This document shows positions 52,995 to 63,700 of a stretch of 64,000 bases of DNA, piece by piece (positions within the stretch are counted from its first letter, which is position 1; each line of letters begins with the position of its first letter). Both the position numbers and the translations under genes were made by a program. Origin of the DNA: Silanimonas sp044377035 (lineage in GTDB: Bacteria > Pseudomonadota > Gammaproteobacteria > Xanthomonadales > Xanthomonadaceae); NCBI RefSeq assembly GCF_044377035.1, contig NZ_JBILJW010000019.1:7131-71130 (forward strand), in the 5' to 3' direction. The notes under the pieces are model-generated. The model was not told where the DNA came from, did no database searches, and saw only the letters and a program-made list of their open reading frames with translations.

Positions 52995-53879
52995 ATGAGC
53001 CGCATTCTGAAAGTCGCCCTCGTCCAGGAGTTCAACCAGGGCGACGCCGAACCCAACCTTGCGCGCATCGAGCAGCGCGTGGCCGAAGCCGCCGCCAGCG
53101 GCGCGAAGCTCGTGCTGCTGCAGGAACTGCACAACGGCCCGTACTTCTGCCAGCACCAGGACACCGACGAGTTCGATCGGGCGGAAGCCATTCCCGGCCC
53201 GAGCACCGAACGCCTGTCGCGGCTGGCGAAGCAGCACGGCGTGGTGCTGGTGGCCTCGCTGTTCGAGCGCCGCGCGCCCGGCCTCGCGCACAACACCGCC
53301 GTGGTGTTCGACGCCGACGGCAGCTTCCGCGGCAAGTACCGGAAGATGCACATCCCCGACGACCCGGGCTTCAACGAGAAGTTCTACTTCACGCCCGGTG
53401 ACCTCGGCTTCACCCCGATCGACACCTCAGTGGGCCGCCTCGGCGTGCTCGTCTGCTGGGACCAGTGGTATCCGGAAGCCGCGCGCCTGATGGCGCTGGC
53501 CGGCGCCGACCTGCTGCTCTACCCGACCGCCATCGGCTGGGACCCGCGCGACACAGACGCCGAGAAGGAGCGCCAGCGCATGGCCTGGATCCTCTCGCAC
53601 CGCGGCCACGCGGTGGCCAACGGCCTGCCCGTGCTCACCTGCAACCGCACCGGCTTCGAGGCCTCCCCCATCGGCGGCCCCGGCATCCAGTTCTGGGGCT
53701 CCAGCGCGGTGTTCGGGCCGCAGGGCGAAGTCCTCGCCGAGGCCTCGCGCGACGCCGCTGAAGTGCTGTTCTGCGAGGTCGACCTCGCCCGCGGTGAAGC
53801 CGTGCGGCGCATCTGGCCCTTCCTGCGCGACCGCCGCATCGACGCCTACGGCGACCTGACCAAGCGTTTCCGCGATTGA
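52995..53879 (+). CDS. aguB: N-carbamoylputrescine amidohydrolase
   Basis: A 294-residue nitrilase-superfamily enzyme that hydrolyses N-carbamoylputrescine to putrescine, CO2 and ammonia. The Glu-Lys-Cys triad is E44 (LLQELHNG), K117 (KYRKMHIPDD) and C154 (LVCWDQWYPEAAR). The ATG at 52995 is directly before the conserved LKVALVQ strand. It forms an operon with aguA, and its stop overlaps the next gene's start. Confidence 0.96.
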   Translation: MSRILKVALVQEFNQGDAEPNLARIEQRVAEAAASGAKLVLLQELHNGPYFCQHQDTDEFDRAEAIPGPSTERLSRLAKQHGVVLVASLFERRAPGLAHNTAVVFDADGSFRGKYRKMHIPDDPGFNEKFYFTPGDLGFTPIDTSVGRLGVLVCWDQWYPEAARLMALAGADLLLYPTAIGWDPRDTDAEKERQRMAWILSHRGHAVANGLPVLTCNRTGFEASPIGGPGIQFWGSSAVFGPQGEVLAEASRDAAEVLFCEVDLARGEAVRRIWPFLRDRRIDAYGDLTKRFRD

Positions 53880-55111
53880 ACGGCGCGAACGAGCCTGCAT
53901 TGAACGACACGACCCTGCCGGCCGCGCTGGCCGACCAGCCGCTCGCCCGCGTCGACCGCGACGGCGTCCGCTACACCCTGCTCGGCACCGCGCATGTCTC
54001 GAAGGAGAGCGTGGCCGCCGTCGAGACCGCGCTGGCCAGCGGCGCCTTCGATGTCATCGCCGTCGAGCTTGATCCCGCGCGCCATCGGGCGCTGACCGAT
54101 CCGAACGCGCTGGCCAAGCTCGACCTCGTGCAGGCCATCAAGTCCGGCAAGGCCGGGCTGCTGGCCGCGAACCTCGCCCTCGCCGCCTACCAGCGCCGCC
54201 TCTCGGAGCAGTTGGGCGTCGAGCCCGGAGCAGAGCTGAAAGCCGCCGCCGTCGGCGCCACCGCGCGGGGCTTGCCGATGGTGCTGATCGATCGCGACAT
54301 CGGGCTCACCTTCAAGCGCGCCTGGGGCCGGCTCGGCTTCTGGAAGCGCTCGATGCTGGGTGCCGGGCTGTTCACCAGCCTGATCGTCGACGAGAAGGTC
54401 GAAGACGACGCCATCGAGAAGCTCAAGCAGGGCGACGTGCTGGAAGCGAGCTTCGCCGAGTTCGCCGGGCAGAGCCCCGAGCTCTTCGAAGCGGTCATCG
54501 CCGAACGCGACCGCTACATGGCCGCCAAGCTGCGCGAGGCCGGCGCGGCACATCCCGGCAAGCACGTGCTTGCCGTGGTCGGTGCGGGCCATCTGGCCGG
54601 CCTGACGGCCGCCCTTGAAACCGGCACCGCCGCACCCGCCGCGCAGATCGCCGAACTCGAAGGCCTGCCCAAGGACGAGGGCCTGCCGTGGTTCACCATT
54701 GTCCTCGTCGGCCTGCTGCTGGGCGGCTTCGCCTGGGGCTGGCACCAGGGCGGCATCGAAACCGGCGGCATGGTGCTGCTGCAGTGGGCGGCGATCACCG
54801 CCGCGGGCGGCGCGCTGGGCTGCCTCGCGGCTGGCGGGCATCCCTTGAGCATCCTCGCCGCCGCGCTGGCCTCGCCGATCACGCCCCTGCACCCGGCGCT
54901 GGCCTCGGGCACGGTCAGCGCGCTGGTCGAGGCCTGGGTGCGCAAGCCGGATTACGCCGACTTCCTCGCCCTGCGCGACGACACGCGGACCTTGCGCGGC
55001 TGGTGGAAGAACCGCGTGGCACGCACGCTGCTGAACTTCTTCCTCACCTCGGTGGGCACCGCCTTGGCCATTTGGGCGGCAGGCGCCGGCATGATCGCCA
55101 CGCTGCTCTGA
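53876..55111 (+). CDS. TraB family membrane protein
   Basis: A 411-residue protein. The N-terminal domain has the TraB signature (YTLLGTAHVSKES, DVIAVELDPARHRAL, MVLIDRDIGLTFKRAWGRLGF, HVLAVVGAGHLAGL), and four or so membrane helices follow in the C-terminal third. This is the pheromone-shutdown/TraB family, thought to be metalloprotease-like; function in Gram-negatives is unknown. I place the start at a TTG (53876) overlapping the aguB stop; another in-frame TTG at 53900 is possible. Confidence 0.85.
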   Translation: MNGANEPALNDTTLPAALADQPLARVDRDGVRYTLLGTAHVSKESVAAVETALASGAFDVIAVELDPARHRALTDPNALAKLDLVQAIKSGKAGLLAANLALAAYQRRLSEQLGVEPGAELKAAAVGATARGLPMVLIDRDIGLTFKRAWGRLGFWKRSMLGAGLFTSLIVDEKVEDDAIEKLKQGDVLEASFAEFAGQSPELFEAVIAERDRYMAAKLREAGAAHPGKHVLAVVGAGHLAGLTAALETGTAAPAAQIAELEGLPKDEGLPWFTIVLVGLLLGGFAWGWHQGGIETGGMVLLQWAAITAAGGALGCLAAGGHPLSILAAALASPITPLHPALASGTVSALVEAWVRKPDYADFLALRDDTRTLRGWWKNRVARTLLNFFLTSVGTALAIWAAGAGMIATLL

Positions 55112-55216
55112 GCGGACCGCGCGCACGCGTGTCCGCGCCACGGCGCATGAGTTCGACACCGGAAGTGATTTGACGGCTCGACGGCGCTGCGCTCCACTCG
55201 GGAGCCCGCCCTTCGA

Positions 55217-56341
55217 GTGCCGCTGGTGTCCGAGCCCGTCGCCCTGCCCCGCTGGAAACGCGCCGTCCTCAAGGTCGGCAGCAACTTGATCGCGCCCGGC
55301 GGGCAGCGGCTTTCCACGCGGCACCTGCTGTCGATCGCGCGCTTCATCGCCGAAGCCCGCGCCGATGATCGCGAGGTCGTGCTCGTCTCCTCCGGCGCCG
55401 TCGCCGCCGGGCGCGCACTGCTGGGCTCGCTGGATGCGCCCGCGCTCCCCGCGAAGCAGGCGCTCGCGGCGCTCGGACAGCCGCGCATGTTCGACGCCTG
55501 GGCCCGCCTGCTCGACGTGCCGTGCGCACAGGTACTGCTGGCTTTCGACGACCTGCAGAACCGCCGCCGCTTCGTCAATGCCAAGAACACGCTGCGCGAG
55601 CTGCTGCGCGCTGGCGTGCTGCCGATCATCAACGAGAACGATTCGGTGGCCGTCGACGAGCTCCGCCTCGGCGACAACGACAACCTCGCCGCCCACGTGG
55701 CGGTGCTGGTCGAAGCCGACCTGCTGGTGATCCTTTCCGACATCGACGGTCTGTACGACGCCGATCCGCGCAAAGTGCCGACTGCGATGCGCATCGCGCG
55801 CGTGGCCGCCATTGACGACGCGGTGTTCGCGCTCGCCGGCGGCGCCGGCTCAGCGGTCGGTACGGGCGGCATGCGCACCAAGCTGGAAGCCGCCGCGAAG
55901 GCGACGGCTCGCGGCATCCCGACCGTCATTGCGCACGGCGGGAAGGCGGAGGCGCTCGAAGCCCTCGGCCGCGACGAGTGCCCGGGCACCCTCTTCGAGC
56001 CCACGGCGACACCGGCCAGCGCCAAGGAGCATTGGATGCGCCACGCACTGGCGAGCCAAGGCCAACTGCATGTCGATGCCGGGGCACTACGCGCACTGAA
56101 GGAGCGCGGCGCGTCCCTGCTTCCGGCCGGCGTCCGCGGGGTCGAGGGCGCGTTCCGTGCCGGCGATGCCGTCGAAGTGCGGGTGGAGGGCGACGCGCGG
56201 CCCTTCGCCAAGGGCATCGCGCAATACGATGCCTCCGAATTGCGGCGCGTGCTGGGCAAACCGAGCGCTGAGTTGCCGGCCCTGCTCGGCTACGAAGGCC
56301 CCGAGACCGTGATCCACCGCGACGACCTGGTGCTGCTGTGA
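55217..56341 (+). CDS. proB: Glutamate 5-kinase
   Basis: A 374-residue enzyme phosphorylating glutamate in the first step of proline synthesis. The amino acid kinase domain (about 12-265) has LKVGSNLI, VLVSSGAVAAG, NENDSVAVDELRLGDND and GTGGMRTKLEAA. A C-terminal PUA domain (about 285-370, GQLHVDAGALRAL ... AKGIAQYDASELRRVLGKPS) is present, as in the long form. The start is a GTG at 55217; a second in-frame GTG lies 9 nt on. Its stop overlaps proA by 4 nt. Confidence 0.95.
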   Translation: MPLVSEPVALPRWKRAVLKVGSNLIAPGGQRLSTRHLLSIARFIAEARADDREVVLVSSGAVAAGRALLGSLDAPALPAKQALAALGQPRMFDAWARLLDVPCAQVLLAFDDLQNRRRFVNAKNTLRELLRAGVLPIINENDSVAVDELRLGDNDNLAAHVAVLVEADLLVILSDIDGLYDADPRKVPTAMRIARVAAIDDAVFALAGGAGSAVGTGGMRTKLEAAAKATARGIPTVIAHGGKAEALEALGRDECPGTLFEPTATPASAKEHWMRHALASQGQLHVDAGALRALKERGASLLPAGVRGVEGAFRAGDAVEVRVEGDARPFAKGIAQYDASELRRVLGKPSAELPALLGYEGPETVIHRDDLVLL

Positions 56342-57609
56342 CCCCCGACGAAACCCGACTCATCCGCCGCTGTGCGGAAGCCTCGCGCGCCGCTGCGCGC
56401 CGCCTCGCCGCGAGCGACGCCGCCACCCGCACTGCGGCGCTCGACGCTATCGCGCTCGCCCTCGAGGCTCGGGAGGCCAGCGTGCTCGCAGCCAATGCGA
56501 AGGATCTCGAGGCGGCCGGCGCGGCGGGCCTGTCGACCGCGATGCAGGATCGCCTTCGGCTCGACCCCGCACGCTTCGCCGCACTGGTCGCCGCCGTGCG
56601 CGCCGTGAACGCGCTGCCCGATCCACTGGGCGGGATCGAATGGCAGGCGCCGCGCGCCGATGGCCTCGAGATCGGGCGGATGCGCGCACCGCTCGGTGCC
56701 ATTGCGATGATCTACGAATCGCGCCCGAACGTGACCGTCGATGCCGCAGTGCTCTGCCTCAAGTCCGGAAACGCCTGCGTGCTGCGCGGCGGCCGGGAGG
56801 CGGCGCACAGCAATGCCGCGCTCATCGAGGCCGTACAGGCCGGCTTGCAGGCCGTCGGCCTGCCGGTCGATGCGGCGGTGCTGGTGCCGGTGTTCGAACG
56901 CGCCGCCATCGCCGAACTGTTGAAGCATGACGACTGCCTCGCGCTGGTGATCCCGCGCGGCGGCGAAGGCTTGATCCGGCATGTCGCCGAGGTCAGCCGC
57001 GTGCCGGTCATCCGCCACTACAAGGGCGTTTGCCACCTGTACGTCGAAGCCAGCGCCGACCTCGACGCCGCGCTCCACCTCGCCATCGACGGCAAGTGCG
57101 CGCGTCCTTCCGCATGCAATGCCTTGGAGACGCTGCTGGTCGACGCCAGCGTGGCAGGCGCTTTCCTGCCACGCGTTGGCGAGGCGCTTCGCGCTCGCGG
57201 TGTCACGCTGCGCGCCTGCCCGCGCGCCGTCCCGCTGCTGCCTTCGGCCGAGGCCGCGACGCCCGACGACTGGGACGCCGAATACCTCGAACTCGTCATC
57301 GCAGTGAAGGTCGTGAACGGCTTCGAAGAGGCGCTCGTGCACATTGCCGCGCACGGCTCTCAGCACACCGAGGCCATCGCCACGCAGGACGATGCACTGG
57401 CGGCCCGCTTCCAGCGCGAGGTCGACGCCTCGGCGGTGATGGTCAACGCATCCACCCGCTTCAACGATGGCGGCGAACTGGGCCTGGGCGCCGAGATCGG
57501 CATCTCGACGACCAAGTTGCACGCCTACGGTCCGATGGGGCTCGAATCCCTCACCACCCTCAAGTGGATGGTGCGCGGCGCGGGGCATACCCGCGCTCCC
57601 GTCCACTGA
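56338..57609 (+). CDS. proA: Gamma-glutamyl phosphate reductase
   Basis: A 423-residue aldehyde-dehydrogenase-fold enzyme reducing glutamyl 5-phosphate to glutamate semialdehyde for proline. Signatures: GAIAMIYESRPNVTVDAAVLCLKSGNA, IPRGGEGLIRHVAE, the catalytic Cys260 in RPSACNALETLLV, and STRFNDGGELGLGAEIGIST. It begins with a GTG overlapping the proB stop (GTGA), so ProB and ProA are translated together, consistent with channelling of the unstable intermediate. Confidence 0.96.
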   Translation: MTPDETRLIRRCAEASRAAARRLAASDAATRTAALDAIALALEAREASVLAANAKDLEAAGAAGLSTAMQDRLRLDPARFAALVAAVRAVNALPDPLGGIEWQAPRADGLEIGRMRAPLGAIAMIYESRPNVTVDAAVLCLKSGNACVLRGGREAAHSNAALIEAVQAGLQAVGLPVDAAVLVPVFERAAIAELLKHDDCLALVIPRGGEGLIRHVAEVSRVPVIRHYKGVCHLYVEASADLDAALHLAIDGKCARPSACNALETLLVDASVAGAFLPRVGEALRARGVTLRACPRAVPLLPSAEAATPDDWDAEYLELVIAVKVVNGFEEALVHIAAHGSQHTEAIATQDDALAARFQREVDASAVMVNASTRFNDGGELGLGAEIGISTTKLHAYGPMGLESLTTLKWMVRGAGHTRAPVH

Positions 57610-57645
57610 CGCGGCCCCGGGAGAACCGGGGCTCGCGCCGGGCCC

Positions 57646-60600
57646 TCAGTGGGCGGTACCGATCTCGCGCACGCCAGCCCACTCGCGGGCACGACGGAAC
57701 GCGGCACCGCTCCAGTTCCCGACGTCGTCGAGGATCGCGTAGATCGTCGGCAGGAAGACCAGGCTGACGACCGTCGAGAAGATCAGGCCACCGACGATGG
57801 CTCGGGCCATCGGGTAGTAGCCCGGGCCATCGCCGCCGATCTGCGCACCGCCGAGCGTCAGCGGAATCATGCCGAGGATCGTCGTGCCCATCGTCATCAG
57901 GATGGGCCGCAGGCGTTCGCGACTGCCCTCCACCAGTGCATCGAGGCGGCTGTAGCCCTCCCGGCGCAGGTTGTTGATGTGCTCGATCATCACGATGCCG
58001 TTGTTCACCACCACGCCCATCAGCACCAGGATGCCGATCGCCGCCATGATCGTGAACGTGGTGTTGGTGATCACGAAGAACCAGAACACGCCGAAGGCCG
58101 AGAACACGATGCTGCTCATGATCGCCAACGGGTACAGCAAGGACTCGAATAGCGCAGCCATGATGATGAAGATCATGATCATGGCGATGAGCGTGTTGAA
58201 GGCCATCTGCGTACCGGCCTCGTCATTCCGCTGGAAATCGCCACCAAAACTGAAGCCGTAGCCAGGCGGGAACGTCACCTTGGCGAGCACTTCGGTCATG
58301 GCCTTGCGGGCGTCCTCGTTGGTTTGCTTGTCGCCGAGGTTGGCCGCGATATTGAGCGATGTCCGGCGGTTCTCCCGATTGATCTGCCCGGCACCGCGCT
58401 CGATGTCCACCTTCACCATCGACATCAGCGGCACGCGGCTGCCGTCTGGACGCGTCAGCTGCAACGACTGCAGGTCCTGCACACGGAACTTCTCCGCGCC
58501 AGCGAAGCGCGCCCACACCGGCACCTCCTCGCCGCCACCGCGGAACTCGCGAAGCGGCGTACCGCGAAGCGCGATGCCGATGTACTGCGCCACTTCCTGG
58601 GCGGAGAACCCGTAGGCCGCGGCGCGATCGCGATCCACGCTGACGCGAACCTCGCTGGTCTCGTCGCCGGTATCGATACGGACATCGCGGAGTTCCGGGC
58701 GACGGGCAAGCACGGGAACGATCTGCTCGGCGAGCAGCATCAGCTCCTCGTTCGAATCCCCATTCAGCGAGACACGGACGCCCTCGTTCTGGCCGCCGCC
58801 GCCGCCACCACCCGGGCCACCGCCGCCCTCGATGCCGATCTCGGCCAGCGCGGACTTGGGCAGGATCTTGCGAATCGCTTCCTGCAGTTCCTCGGTCGGA
58901 AGCAGGTCGCCCTCCGACTTCAAGGTCACGTCGATGCCGCCCCAACCCCGCTCGCTGTAGACCGTGTAGATCTGCTCGATCTGCAGCTCTTCGCGCTTGG
59001 CGTCGAGAACCTCCTCCACCTTGAGCATCTCGCCGAGCATCTGGTCGAGGCTGTAGGAGCCGCGCCAGTCGAAATAGATGTCGATCTCGCGGCCGGCGTC
59101 GTTCTTGAACATGTCGACCTTCATCAACCCGGTCGCGGCAGGAACGATGCTGAGGATGATGATCAGGACGATACCGAACACCGACCAACCGCGATGCTCG
59201 AGCGACCAACGCAGGCCATCGGCGTAACGGCGGGTGAGCCACGGGACGAAGCCCGTAGTCAGGCCCAGCGCCGGCGGCGTGGCCACCTTGGCCGAAAGCA
59301 TCGGGATCAGGCTCACCGCCACCAGCCACGAGGCCAGCAACGAGATGGTGATCGTCGCCGCGACCTGGCCGAGGAAGATGCTGATCTGGTTGACGTCGCC
59401 GAACAGGTTCGGCACGAACACGATGATGCTCGTCAGCGTGCCGGCGCTGATCGCCAGCTGCACGCTGCGCGTGCCCTCGATCGCGCAGCGATACGGATCA
59501 TTCGGATACTTCTCGCGGTACTGGTAGATGCTCTCCACCACCACGACCGCGTTGTCCACCAGCATGCCGAGCCCGAGCAGCAGACCCATCATGGTGAGGA
59601 TGTTCAACGTCAGGCCCATGAAGTACATGATGCCCAGCGTCATCACGATGCAGACCGGGATGGCGAGCGTCACCATCAGGGTGCTCGGCCAGTGGCGCAG
59701 GAAGTAGAACAGGATGAAGATCGAGAGCAGGCAGCCGACGATGCCGGCTTCCGTCAGCTCGAAGATCGAGCTCTTCACCGATTCGGCCTGATCGTCCGCG
59801 ATGAGCACCTGGATGCCGCGCAACTCCGGCGCTTTCTCGATCTCCACCATCTCGCGCAGCACATCCCGCGACATCTGCACGAGGTTGGCGTCGGCCTCGC
59901 GCTGGATGTCGATACCCACCGCCGGGCGGCCGTCGAGGCGGCGGCCGAAATCGGCGCGCTGCGGCTTCAGCACCACGTCGGCGATGTCGGAAAGCTTCAG
60001 GCCCCGGTCGTTCAGGACAAGGTTGCGCAACTCGTCGAGATCACGGATCTCGCCCACCGGCTGCACGCGGATGCGGCGTAGGCCGTCATCGATACTGCCG
60101 GCCGACACGGAGAAGTTCACCGCGCGGAGCCGCATCGCCAGATCGTTCAGCGCGACGTTGTGGGCCCCGAGGCGCACGGGGTCGATCGCGACCTCGACCT
60201 CCGGCGCTTCCACGCCGATGATGTCGACGCGCGCCACCCCGGGGATGCGCTCGATGCGACGCTTGAACAGGCGCTCCAGCATCGCGTATTCGTTGCGCAA
60301 GTCGCGATCGCTGGTGAAGCGCAGGCGCAGCACCGGCTCGTCCGTCGTCGAGAACTTCATGACGAAGTAGCGCTGGAAGTCGTCCGGAAGGTCCGTACGA
60401 ATCGCATCGATGCGGTCGCGCGCCTCGCTCGCGGCGATGTTGGTATCGCGCGCCCAGTCGTCGAACTCGAGGAAGATTCCGCCGCCATCGCCACGGGCGT
60501 TCGACCACATGTTCTTGACGCCGGAGAGCGTCGCCAACGCCTCCTCGGCCGGCCGAACGATCGTGCGCTCCACTTCTTCCGGTGATGCGCCGGCGTACGG

Positions 60601-60747
60601 CAACTCGATGTAGATGAACGGCGCCGTGAGGGCTGGGAACTGCTCGAGCGGCAGCTTGAAGGCGGCGATCAGCCCCAAGACCATCAGCGAGATGTAGAAC
60701 ATGATCGCCGACACCGGACGGCGCAGGCTGATCTCCGCAAGGCTCAT
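57646..60747 (-). CDS. RND efflux permease (HAE1/AcrB family)
   Basis: A 1033-residue inner-membrane proton antiporter with 12 predicted membrane helices and two large periplasmic loops. Seen: the N-terminal FPALTAPFIYIELPYAGASPEEVER, helix 4 GMLVDNAVVVVESIY (Asp-Asn where AcrB has Asp-Asp), and the helix 10-11 block GVVVNNGIVMIEHINNL. A glycine run (IEGGGGPGGGGGGGQ) interrupts the second porter loop. It overlaps the second permease by 4 nt, so the two are made together, as MdtB/MdtC are. Substrate unknown. Confidence 0.92.
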   Translation of the reverse strand: MSLAEISLRRPVSAIMFYISLMVLGLIAAFKLPLEQFPALTAPFIYIELPYAGASPEEVERTIVRPAEEALATLSGVKNMWSNARGDGGGIFLEFDDWARDTNIAASEARDRIDAIRTDLPDDFQRYFVMKFSTTDEPVLRLRFTSDRDLRNEYAMLERLFKRRIERIPGVARVDIIGVEAPEVEVAIDPVRLGAHNVALNDLAMRLRAVNFSVSAGSIDDGLRRIRVQPVGEIRDLDELRNLVLNDRGLKLSDIADVVLKPQRADFGRRLDGRPAVGIDIQREADANLVQMSRDVLREMVEIEKAPELRGIQVLIADDQAESVKSSIFELTEAGIVGCLLSIFILFYFLRHWPSTLMVTLAIPVCIVMTLGIMYFMGLTLNILTMMGLLLGLGMLVDNAVVVVESIYQYREKYPNDPYRCAIEGTRSVQLAISAGTLTSIIVFVPNLFGDVNQISIFLGQVAATITISLLASWLVAVSLIPMLSAKVATPPALGLTTGFVPWLTRRYADGLRWSLEHRGWSVFGIVLIIILSIVPAATGLMKVDMFKNDAGREIDIYFDWRGSYSLDQMLGEMLKVEEVLDAKREELQIEQIYTVYSERGWGGIDVTLKSEGDLLPTEELQEAIRKILPKSALAEIGIEGGGGPGGGGGGGQNEGVRVSLNGDSNEELMLLAEQIVPVLARRPELRDVRIDTGDETSEVRVSVDRDRAAAYGFSAQEVAQYIGIALRGTPLREFRGGGEEVPVWARFAGAEKFRVQDLQSLQLTRPDGSRVPLMSMVKVDIERGAGQINRENRRTSLNIAANLGDKQTNEDARKAMTEVLAKVTFPPGYGFSFGGDFQRNDEAGTQMAFNTLIAMIMIFIIMAALFESLLYPLAIMSSIVFSAFGVFWFFVITNTTFTIMAAIGILVLMGVVVNNGIVMIEHINNLRREGYSRLDALVEGSRERLRPILMTMGTTILGMIPLTLGGAQIGGDGPGYYPMARAIVGGLIFSTVVSLVFLPTIYAILDDVGNWSGAAFRRAREWAGVREIGTAH

Positions 60748-63700
60748 GACTGCGACTCCCCGACCAGCTTGCCGATCAGACCGATCTGCTTGTTGCGCTC
60801 ACCCTCGGCCTTCCAGGACTCGTCACTGCTGCGATCGAGCAGCTTGTACATCACCGGGATGACGACCAGGGTCAGCAGGGTGGAAACCGTGAGTCCGCCG
60901 ATGACCGTGATCGCCATCGGCGCCTTCACCTCGGCACCGTCGCCGCCGAAGAAGGCCAGTGGCGCGAAGCCGAACAGCGTCGTCAGGGTCGTCATGACGA
61001 TGGGGCGCAGGCGCGAGTACGAGCCCTCCACCAGCGCGTCGACCTTGCTCAGGCCCTCGAGGCGCAGCTGGTTCACCTTGTCGACCAGCACGATGGCGTT
61101 CTTCACCACGATGCCGACGAGCAAGATCAACCCGATGAACACCACCACCGACACCGGAGAACCGGACAGTACGAGGGCGAGCACAGCGCCGACCACGGCC
61201 AACGGGATGGTGAAGAGGATGACGAAGGGGTGCAGCAGCGACTCGAACTGCGAGGCCATCACCAGGTAGACGAGGAAGATGGCGAGGCCGAAGGCGAACA
61301 TTAGCGACTGCAGCGAACGTCCCAGCTCCTCGCTCTGTCCGCCAAAGGCGAGGCGGAGGTCGGCACCCAACGGATTGGCGTCGACGAGCTTGTTCACTTC
61401 CTGCACCGCCGTGCCCAGGTCGATGTCGCGCAGGTTTGCCGAAATGATGGCCACGCGGGTCTGGTCGACGCGATTGATCTCGCCGGGCCCGATGGTCTCG
61501 ACGACTTCAGCCACCGCCGACAACGGCACCGGACGCTCGCTCTGCGGGTTGACGATCAGGTCGCGGATCTCGGCGACCGACGCGCGATCCGCCTCCTGTG
61601 CACGCACCAGCACGTCGATCTTGCGGTCGCGGAAGCTGTAGCGGGTGGCGACTTCTCCGCGCACCTTGCGCACGACTTCGTCGGCGATCTGGCGCGTGGT
61701 CAGGCCGAGCGCGGCGGCCCGTTCCTGGTCGAAGCGGATCTGCACCTCGGGGAAGCCCTGCTCCACCGTCGACTTGACGTCGGCGAAGTGCGGGGACGCC
61801 TTCATCAGATCGGTGAGCTTTCGCCCAGCCGCCTCGAGCTCGACGAGGTCGGTTCCACGGATCTCGATTTCCAGAGGCGTCGAAAGGCTCACCAGCTCCG
61901 GGCGGCTGAACTTCACCTCGACATCCGGATAGCCGGCCATGAAGCCGCGCAGGTCGTCGGTGAGTGCCGCTTCCGTGGTGCGGCTGTAGCCCTGGCCCAG
62001 CACGATCGAGACGCGCGCGATGTTCTCGCCCGATTCGGTCGGATTGGCATCGAGGCGCGTGCCCGTTCCGCTGACGCCGAACAACGCCTTGATGCGGTCG
62101 TCGTCGTCGAACTGGCCCTGCACCGCCGCGACAAGGCGGTCGGTGTCCTGGAGCTGGGTGCCGGCGGGCAGCTTCGCGGTCATGTCGAAGCGGTCCTGGG
62201 CCAGCTGCGGGATCAGGTCGGTGCCCAGCGTCGTCGCCATGCCCAGCGAGAGCAGGAAGGCCGCACCGGCCGAGCCGAGCACCAGCGCGGGATTCCGCAG
62301 GGCCGCGGGGAGGATCCGATGGCGGTAGGCCTCGGCAGCGGCTTCGTAAGGACGCAGGACGAATTCACCCACCTTGGCGACGCCGGGCAAGACGAAGGTG
62401 GTGAACCCGCGCCACACCAGCAGTGCGGCGCGAACCGCGAGCAGCGTGAGGAAGGTCAAGGCCCACCACAGCAACTTGAAGGGCGCAGCGAGCAGCACGA
62501 GCACGCCTCCGGCAAGGGCCGACAGTCCGCCCGGGCGACGCGCCACCATGCTGGCGTAGGGCGCAGCGAAGCGCTCACCGGCCTCGGCAATGCTGCGCGG
62601 CGGGCGCACCAAGCCCGGCTCACTCTCCACCGGGAAGCTCATCGGCGCCGTCGCCTTCAACGAACTGAGCATCGGGATCAGGGTCAGCGCGATCACCATC
62701 GAGATCAGCAGCGCGATCGAGACGGTCAGCGCCTGGTCCCTGAACAGCTGGCCGGCAACGCCCTCCACGAACACCAGCGGCAGGAACACCGCGACGGTCG
62801 TCAGGGTGGTCGCCACCACGGGCATGCCCACTTCCTTGGTACCGACGATGGCCGCCTCGAGCACGCCGAGGCCTTTCTCCCGGGCCTTGGCGATGTTCTC
62901 GAGCACGACGATCGAGTCGTCGACCACCATGCCGGTCGCCAGTGCGAGGCCGGCCAGCGACATCACGTTGAGCGAGAGGTCGAGCTGTCCCATGAAGAAG
63001 AAGGTGGCGATGATCGACACCGGGAGCGACAGCGAAATGACGAAGGTGCTCCAGCCGTCGCGGAGGAAGAAGAAGATGATCAGGATGGCGAACAGGCCAC
63101 CCATCACCGCTTCCTTCTGCACTTCGCTAAGGGCCGAACCGATGAAGACCGACTGGTCCTCGACGGTGCGCATGGTCAGGCCATCGACCGTGTACTGCCC
63201 CGGCACGGTGGCGACCTGCGGCGGGCCGCGGCGCCCACCCTCGGCACCGGGCGTGCGCGGCGCGGTCTCGCGCTCCATGTCACGCAGGGCCTGCTTGATG
63301 GCGTCGGCTACCGCGACGGTGTTGGCATCGCCTTCCTTGTACAGCGCAACCTCGACCGCCTCGGACGAACCGATGCGGATGATGGCCTCGCGCTCCTTGT
63401 TGCCCTGCTCCACCGTGGCGACGTCGCGCAGATGGATCGGCACGCCGTTGAGCGTGGTGATCAGCATGTCGCGCATCTGCTGCAGGTTGGCGAACTGGTT
63501 CACCGTCCGCACCAGGTAGCGCTGCGAGCCTTCCTCGATGCGGCCGCCGGAGACGTTGACGTTCTCCTGCTGCAGGCGCTGCACCACGACGTTGATGTCG
63601 AGGTTCAGCTGCGCCAGCTTGTTCTGGTCGATCAGCACCTGGACTTCATCTTCGAGACCGCCGCCCACCTTCACCGCGGCGACACCCGGCACCGGCTCGA

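Noticed and set aside
57614..57632. A terminator between proA and the RND genes
   Set aside because: A 7-bp GC stem is present, but no T-run follows on either strand, so it is too weak to annotate.
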